Below, one piece after another: positions 62,367-64,000 of a DNA stretch of 64,000 nt (positions are counted from its first letter, which is position 1; every line of letters starts with the position of its first letter). The stretch lies in contig NZ_CP144683.1 in assembly GCF_036687315.1 (NCBI RefSeq), positions 310,001 through 374,000 of the forward strand. Reading direction: 5' to 3'. Position numbers and translations under genes: made by a program. Source of the stretch: Sphingopyxis sp. TUF1. Its GTDB lineage: Bacteria > Pseudomonadota > Alphaproteobacteria > Sphingomonadales > Sphingomonadaceae. The notes under the pieces were generated by a model. That model saw nothing but the letters and a program-made list of their open reading frames with translations. It did not search any database and was not told the DNA's origin.

Positions 62367-63392
62367 TCATTCCTTTCGTGCGTCCCATGCCGCAATCACC
62401 GCATCGCCGGTTGCCGGGCGAAGCTCAAAAATACCGCTGTCGGCGTGCCGCGTCGGATGGACGCGGTTGGTCAGCAGGGTCCAGGCGATGCCACGGTCGA
62501 AATCGATCCACAGCCCCGTTCCGGTAAAGCCCGTATGACCGATCGTTTCGGCCGAGCAGGCGCCGCCGCCGGACCAGCCCGGAAACGCGCGTTCCCAGCC
62601 GCAGGTGCGATGGCCTTCCTGCGCGCGGCGCGCCTCGTCGAGCATCGCCGCCGACAGGATCGAGCCGTCGAGCATCGCGCGCGCGAAACCGAGCACCCCG
62701 TCGACCGTGCCGAACAAGCCCGCATGGCCGGGGGCACCGCCGAGTGCGAAGGCGTTTTCGTCATGTACCTCCCCCTTGAGTACGCGTCCGCGCCAGCTGC
62801 ACATCTCGGTTGCGACGGCAGGTCCGGGGGGCGGACCGAAACACAAGCCCTCGCCGAGCGGCCAGTCGGCGAGCGATGCGCCCGTCAGCCGCTCGATGGC
62901 GATGCCGAGCAGGATGAAGTTAATATCGGAATAGACGGGCGGCCCATGACGCCACTCGCGCTGGAGGACAAAGGCGCGGAGCCGCGCGGGGTCGTCGCCA
63001 TATGTGTAAATCGGCTCGACCGCAGGGAAAAAGGTTCGATGGACCAGACAGTCGCGGAAGGTCAGCCGTCGCTCGGCGGCGCCCGCCACATCATATTGGC
63101 GCAAATCGGGTATTGCGTCGGTGAGCGGGCGGTCAAGGTCGATGCGCCCCGCTTCCGCGAGCTTGAGGATCATCGTCGTCGTCGCGACGACCTTGCTGAC
63201 CGAGGCGAGATCGAACCAGTGCGCGGGCGTTAGCTGCTCGGGCTCGGGGAGGAGCGCCGCCATGCCGGCAAGCTCGACGGCGACGGCCCCGTCGCGGGTC
63301 ACGATACCCAGGGCCGCACCCGGAATGCGTCCGCTTTCAACGGCGGCGCGCGCGGGCGCGAACGCATCGCGGCAGACCGACACGATACTCAT
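62367..63392 (-). CDS. Serine hydrolase, beta-lactamase/AmpC-like fold
   Basis: The 341-residue protein has the beta-lactamase-fold motifs: SxxK in FDLASVSKVVATTTM (about 65), the Tyr motif in GPPVYSDINFILLG and the third motif as HTGFTGTG. It lacks a clear signal peptide, so it appears cytoplasmic, suggesting action on imported muropeptide fragments rather than beta-lactams. It overlaps the permease gene by four bases (ATGA) and dacB follows directly. EstB-type esterases share the motifs and are an alternative. Confidence 0.88.
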   Translation of the reverse strand: MSIVSVCRDAFAPARAAVESGRIPGAALGIVTRDGAVAVELAGMAALLPEPEQLTPAHWFDLASVSKVVATTTMILKLAEAGRIDLDRPLTDAIPDLRQYDVAGAAERRLTFRDCLVHRTFFPAVEPIYTYGDDPARLRAFVLQREWRHGPPVYSDINFILLGIAIERLTGASLADWPLGEGLCFGPPPGPAVATEMCSWRGRVLKGEVHDENAFALGGAPGHAGLFGTVDGVLGFARAMLDGSILSAAMLDEARRAQEGHRTCGWERAFPGWSGGGACSAETIGHTGFTGTGLWIDFDRGIAWTLLTNRVHPTRHADSGIFELRPATGDAVIAAWDARKE

Positions 63393-64000
63393 TCTGCAAT
63401 GCGTCCCTTGGCGCGTGCGACGAGCGGCAACAGGAAGATCGCCGCAAAGCTAAGCGCGCCCGAGAGCAGGAAAAAGCCGTCATATCCGATCTGCGTCTGC
63501 ATCGAGCCCGATGCCCCCGCGAGCAGGCGCGGCAAGAGGAAGGCGAAGCCCGACAGAAACGCATATTGCGCTCCCGCGAAACGCGGGCTGACGAGCATGG
63601 AGAGATAAACGACGAACACCGCCCCTGCAAAGCCGTTGCCGAACTGGTCGACCGCCACCGAGGTATAGAGGATGAAGGACGAGGGTTCAGTGTGCGCGAG
63701 CCAGACATAGATCCAGTTGCCGAGCGCCGCGGCGATGGCGCCGAGCGCCAAAGTCCAAGGCAGCGGCAGCCGCATCGTCAGCCACCCGCCGAGCGCGACC
63801 CCGACCATGCTCGACGACAGGGCGACGACGCCGTCGGCAACGCCGATCTGTTCGAGGCTGTATCCCATGTCGTTCCACAGCGGATGCGACAGCGTTAGCG
63901 CCAAAACGTCCCCCATGCGATAGAGCGACACGAAGGCCAGAACCGCGAGCACCGCGTAGCCATAGCGCCAGAAAATCTCGACATAAGGCGCGACAAAGGC
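63389..64000 (-). CDS. ampG: AmpG-like MFS muropeptide permease, 5' end cut by the window edge
   Basis: The minus-strand frame is open to base 64000, giving the C-terminal 203 residues. They contain FWRYGYAVLAVLAFVSLYRM followed by GDVLAL, LWNDMGYSLEQIGVADGVVA, a GGWLTMRLPLPWTLALG loop and LPRLLAGASGSMQTQIGYDG before the last helix. YR(L/M)GD and GY..EQIG match AmpG, which imports GlcNAc-anhydroMurNAc peptides. The ATGA overlap with the serine hydrolase shows one operon AmpG, hydrolase, PBP4. The N-terminal half lies outside. Confidence 0.85.
   Translation of the reverse strand, partial: AFVAPYVEIFWRYGYAVLAVLAFVSLYRMGDVLALTLSHPLWNDMGYSLEQIGVADGVVALSSSMVGVALGGWLTMRLPLPWTLALGAIAAALGNWIYVWLAHTEPSSFILYTSVAVDQFGNGFAGAVFVVYLSMLVSPRFAGAQYAFLSGFAFLLPRLLAGASGSMQTQIGYDGFFLLSGALSFAAIFLLPLVARAKGRIAE

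Overview
The window is GC-rich, densely coded chromosomal DNA from an alphaproteobacterium. It most resembles the Sphingomonadales (a Sphingopyxis, Sphingomonas or Novosphingobium type). The grounds are gene content: two large TonB receptors beside catabolic genes, an AmpG/NagA/MurQ cluster with GntR control, a Wza/KpsEMT export locus with paired CDP-alcohol transferases, and a large-subunit KatE. Codon use and very short gene spacing agree. No rRNA, tRNA, CRISPR array, IS element or phage gene was seen. The genus is inferred, not proven.

Layout. (1) 1-15 kb is a mixed housekeeping and stress block: a GH130 glycosidase cut by the left edge, two Crp/Fnr regulators, a small HWE-kinase-like fragment, a histidine phosphatase with an NAD(P)H-hydrate dehydratase, KTSC and DUF72 proteins, a PAS-GAF-PAS hybrid histidine kinase, an OmpA-like lipoprotein, catalase HPII, an AsmA-family protein and a PRC-barrel lipoprotein.

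(2) 15-31 kb is a catabolic island that looks like one regulon. A minus-strand operon encodes an HMG-CoA-lyase-family lyase, an isochorismatase-family amidase and two PuuE/imidase-like NodB-fold hydrolases. A GntR/UTRA regulator and an MFS porter are divergent. A TonB receptor heads an operon of three exported bicupins. Facing it is a CaiB/BaiF CoA-transferase, LeuC-like, LeuD-like operon, with a PhyH dioxygenase beside it. Five copies of a 20-bp inverted repeat (consensus TTGnTATA-N4-TATAACAA) lie in front of these units. The parts suggest outer-membrane uptake of a larger compound, periplasmic processing by cupins, import of a fragment, ring and amide hydrolysis, hydration of a citraconate-like diacid, CoA activation, and cleavage to pyruvate plus an acyl-CoA. 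The substrate is unknown; this is the best candidate here for an undescribed system.

(3) 31-45 kb is a surface-glycan locus combining inositol-phosphate chemistry (Ino1, a CTP:inositol-phosphate cytidylyltransferase-like enzyme, two CDP-alcohol phosphotransferases) with three glycosyltransferases and an ABC-type capsule exporter (KpsE, KpsM, a KpsT with an unusual long tail, Wza/KpsD). Most genes overlap by 1-8 bases. It implies CDP-inositol-dependent synthesis of an exported glycan or its lipid anchor.

(4) 45-48 kb holds single genes: GNAT acetyltransferase, FAD monooxygenase, exported NTF2-fold protein.

(5) 48.6-64 kb is an amino-sugar and muropeptide utilisation cluster: GlcNAc/MurNAc kinase, NagA, SIS-type deaminase NagB-II, D-lactate dehydrogenase-like flavoprotein, GntR regulator, MurQ, TonB receptor, penicillin-acylase-family hydrolase, PBP4, serine hydrolase and an AmpG-like permease cut by the right edge. 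Four promoter regions share ATACCA/TGGTAT direct repeats with an 11-bp period, a likely operator for the GntR protein.
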